Below are positions 62,718 to 64,000 of a stretch of DNA of 64,000 nucleotides, one piece after another. The notes under the pieces are model-generated. The model saw only the letters and a program-made list of their open reading frames with translations, ran no database searches and had not been told where the DNA came from. The stretch is from Haloplanus sp. GTDB lineage: Archaea; Halobacteriota; Halobacteria; Halobacteriales; Haloferacaceae. The stretch spans positions 1-64,000 of the forward strand of contig NZ_JAQCNJ010000039.1 of NCBI RefSeq assembly GCF_028275055.1, in the 5' to 3' direction. The position numbers and the translations under genes were made by a program. Every line of letters begins with the position of its first letter. Position 1 is the first letter of the stretch.

Positions 62718-63230
62718 ATGAGTAAGATCACGTTCCGCGCAGAGGACGACCTCGTTCGGCGCTTGGAGGAGTTCGACGGCTCCAAAAGCGAGGTGATGCG
62801 CGACGCACTGCGCGCCTACCTCGACGGCGCGGACCGTGAGCGGTCATCGTCGGACCGGAACGTGGAGGCGCTGCTCGCCGAACACGCGTTTGCACAACGC
62901 GAGCCACCCGAGATCAACGTAAACGTCACGCTGGACGGTCACAACTCCGAGCCGTCCGACGTATCCGTCGAACGCGACGCCGAGTCGGCAGCGCACAAGA
63001 CGCGGTCCAAAAACGCGGGTGAAGACGCGGATACACGGGATAACACGTGTTCCCAGTGTGGCGAAAAAACGCCCGAAGAGCACGTTTACTGCCCGAACTG
63101 TGGTGAGAAATCGTCCCACCGGGTGTTCTGCGATTGCGGCGACGAGATCCGATCCGACTGGGCGTTCTGCCCCAGCTGTGGTCGACGCACCCCTGCGGCC
63201 GACGTGTTGGATCGGCGCAAACAGTCCTGA
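62718..63230 (+). CDS. cdrL: CdrL: ribbon-helix-helix regulator with double zinc ribbon
   Basis: A 170-residue protein. The N-terminus ITFRAEDDLVRRLEEFDGSK, then SEVMRDALRAYL, is a ribbon-helix-helix DNA-binding domain. The C-terminus has two zinc ribbons, CSQCGEKT, CPNCGEK and CDCGDEI, CPSCGR. This form, just upstream of the small RHH gene and ftsZ2, is what haloarchaea call CdrL, which regulates the cdrS-ftsZ2 transcript. A GATATAAG element at 62689-62696 precedes ATG 62718 by 25 bases. Confidence 0.85.
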   Translation: MSKITFRAEDDLVRRLEEFDGSKSEVMRDALRAYLDGADRERSSSDRNVEALLAEHAFAQREPPEINVNVTLDGHNSEPSDVSVERDAESAAHKTRSKNAGEDADTRDNTCSQCGEKTPEEHVYCPNCGEKSSHRVFCDCGDEIRSDWAFCPSCGRRTPAADVLDRRKQS

Positions 63231-63432
63231 GCGCTGTGTAAACAACGGAACCGGGTGTCTGTCTTACACCTGCCGTCAATTTTATATAGTATTGGGATGT
63301 TGTTGTGTTTGTGTAAGACGGTCGTCTTACAGACTGACCGACATCGGTGGTGTCCAACCGTCGTCTGTCGGTTTCGGCGTGTAAGACACAAAACGGGGAT
63401 GGTCCCTACCCGTCTTACCGGGGGATGCAACA
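63231..63432 (+). promoter_or_regulatory. promoter and repeated operator half-sites of cdrS-ftsZ2
   Basis: A TTTATATA element lies at 63281-63288. The heptamer GTAAGAC occurs forward at 63313-63319 and 63381-63387, and as GTCTTAC at 63261-63267, 63324-63330 and 63412-63418. The copies at 63313 and 63324 face each other and form a palindrome at the expected transcription start. The leader would be about 120 bases, long for a haloarchaeal gene. The repeats look like binding sites for an RHH protein, with CdrL or CdrS as first candidates. Confidence 0.65.
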
Positions 63433-63615
63433 ATGGAGCGTGTGACACTACGAATTCCGAAACAGCAGATCGAGGAGGTCGAACAGATGGTGGAGACGGG
63501 AGAGTTCCCGAATCGGAGCGAAGCCATCCGATCGGCTGTCCGCGAGATGCTTAACGAGCAAAGCGAGTCCAGTGACGACAACCGCAAGCGCAACCGCAGT
63601 TGGGCGAAGGTGTAG
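63433..63615 (+). CDS. cdrS: CdrS: short ribbon-helix-helix regulator of cell division
   Basis: A 60-residue RHH protein, [19 protein letters not shown], then [16 protein letters not shown], ending in a basic/Ser tail. In Halobacterium and Haloferax the same small RHH gene directly precedes ftsZ2, controls it and other division genes, and is called CdrS. Its stop is three bases before the ftsZ2 ATG, so the two share a transcript. Confidence 0.88.
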   Translation: MERVTLRIPKQQIEEVEQMVETGEFPNRSEAIRSAVREMLNEQSESSDDNRKRNRSWAKV

Positions 63616-63618
63616 ACG

Positions 63619-64000
63619 ATGCAGGGATTCGTCCAGGATGCCATCGAGCGCGAGGAGCAGGAACAGCGCGACGCCGACGAGGACGACGACTTCGGCGACC
63701 CGCGGATCGTCATCGTCGGAGCCGGCGGTGCCGGGAACAATACGGTCAACCGGTTGTACAACATCGGCGTCGACGGTGCTGAGACAATCGCCATCAACAC
63801 CGACAAGCAGCACCTGAAGATGATCGAAGCCGACACGAAGATCCTCGTGGGCAAGTCGCTCACGCAGGGGCTCGGTGCCGGCGGCGACCCCTCGATGGGC
63901 GAGCGCGCGACCGAGATGGCTCAAGGGACGATCAAGGAGGTTCTCGGCGAGGCCGACCTCGTCTTCGTGACCGCGGGGATGGGTGGCGGGACCGGAACCG
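63619..64000 (+). CDS. ftsZ2: FtsZ2, cell division tubulin homologue (5' part)
   Basis: The first 127 residues run off the window end. An acidic tail ([18 protein letters not shown]) is followed by the GTPase core: [35 protein letters not shown] and [15 protein letters not shown], with the tubulin signature starting [10 protein letters not shown] at the last bases. The short N-terminal tail and the cdrL-cdrS context identify FtsZ2 rather than FtsZ1. It polymerises at midcell and constricts the division ring in haloarchaea. Confidence 0.93.
   Translation, partial: MQGFVQDAIEREEQEQRDADEDDDFGDPRIVIVGAGGAGNNTVNRLYNIGVDGAETIAINTDKQHLKMIEADTKILVGKSLTQGLGAGGDPSMGERATEMAQGTIKEVLGEADLVFVTAGMGGGTGT

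Overview
This 64 kb window is chromosomal DNA of a halophilic archaeon (class Halobacteria). The evidence is high G+C, very acidic proteins, AT-rich TATA elements about 27 bases ahead of start codons with no ribosome binding site (leaderless transcripts), many ATGA/GTGA gene overlaps, and haloarchaeal markers: CdrL-CdrS-FtsZ2, Tat lipoproteins, HalOD1, DUF7504, TadC-linked pseudopilins and an archaeal cobalamin operon. The run of cobalamin genes next to ftsZ2 resembles what I recall of Haloferax, so Haloferacales is likely, but the genus cannot be fixed here.

Layout. 0-1 kb: the frameshifted 3' end of a secretion ATPase and a decayed DUF4188 gene. 1-3.8 kb: small proteins, an SDR and a membrane hydrolase. 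3.9-7.8 kb: a PotABCD-type ABC importer. 7.9-14.1 kb: a photolyase/cryptochrome-like protein, an SDR, an ABC-2 exporter and two methyltransferases. 14.2-15.2 kb: a truncated, frameshifted beta-helix gene. 15.2-20 kb: formamidase, a ubiquitin-like protein, and a divergent block of amidohydrolase, DUF59 protein and zinc alcohol dehydrogenase, the usual accessory genes of bacterial propane-type di-iron monooxygenases but without the monooxygenase. 20-22.4 kb: a glycosyltransferase and small membrane proteins. 22.6-31.8 kb: a co-directional block of LOV blue-light kinase, DICT protein, FlaD/E-domain protein, MreB/salactin-like actin, TadC and five pseudopilin-like genes. 31.8-38.3 kb: an ABC exporter, UspA, a dienelactone hydrolase lipoprotein, small proteins and a tartrate/malate-type dehydrogenase. 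38.4-39.3 kb: two gene remnants meeting head to head. 39.4-43.6 kb: MOSC, RnfC/NuoF-like, small DUF proteins and a class I photolyase. 43.6-48.2 kb: a decayed halocyanin, DsbA-like protein, HtrA lipoprotein and a surface protein. 48.3-51.3 kb: regulators and a MinD/ParA ATPase. 51.4-62.3 kb: cobalamin salvage/assembly genes (HAD, cbiB, cobS, cobY, cobT, cobD, cbiZ, cobA, cbiP), with two paralogous membrane proteins on either side of cbiP. 62.7-64 kb: cdrL, cdrS and the start of ftsZ2.

How the genes work together. The cobalamin operon can take cobyrinate or scavenged cobinamide to adenosylcobalamin; only the alpha-ribazole phosphatase lacks a clear candidate, and the HAD enzyme at the head of the operon may fill it. 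The cdrL-cdrS-ftsZ2 region is a cell-division module whose 202 bp leader carries five copies of one 7-bp half-site. The LOV/DICT/FlaD-E/actin/pilus block may join light sensing to surface appendages or the cytoskeleton, though only synteny supports that. No rRNA, complete tRNA, CRISPR array or insertion sequence was seen. Decayed genes cluster at 0-1, 14-15, 38-39 and 44 kb.
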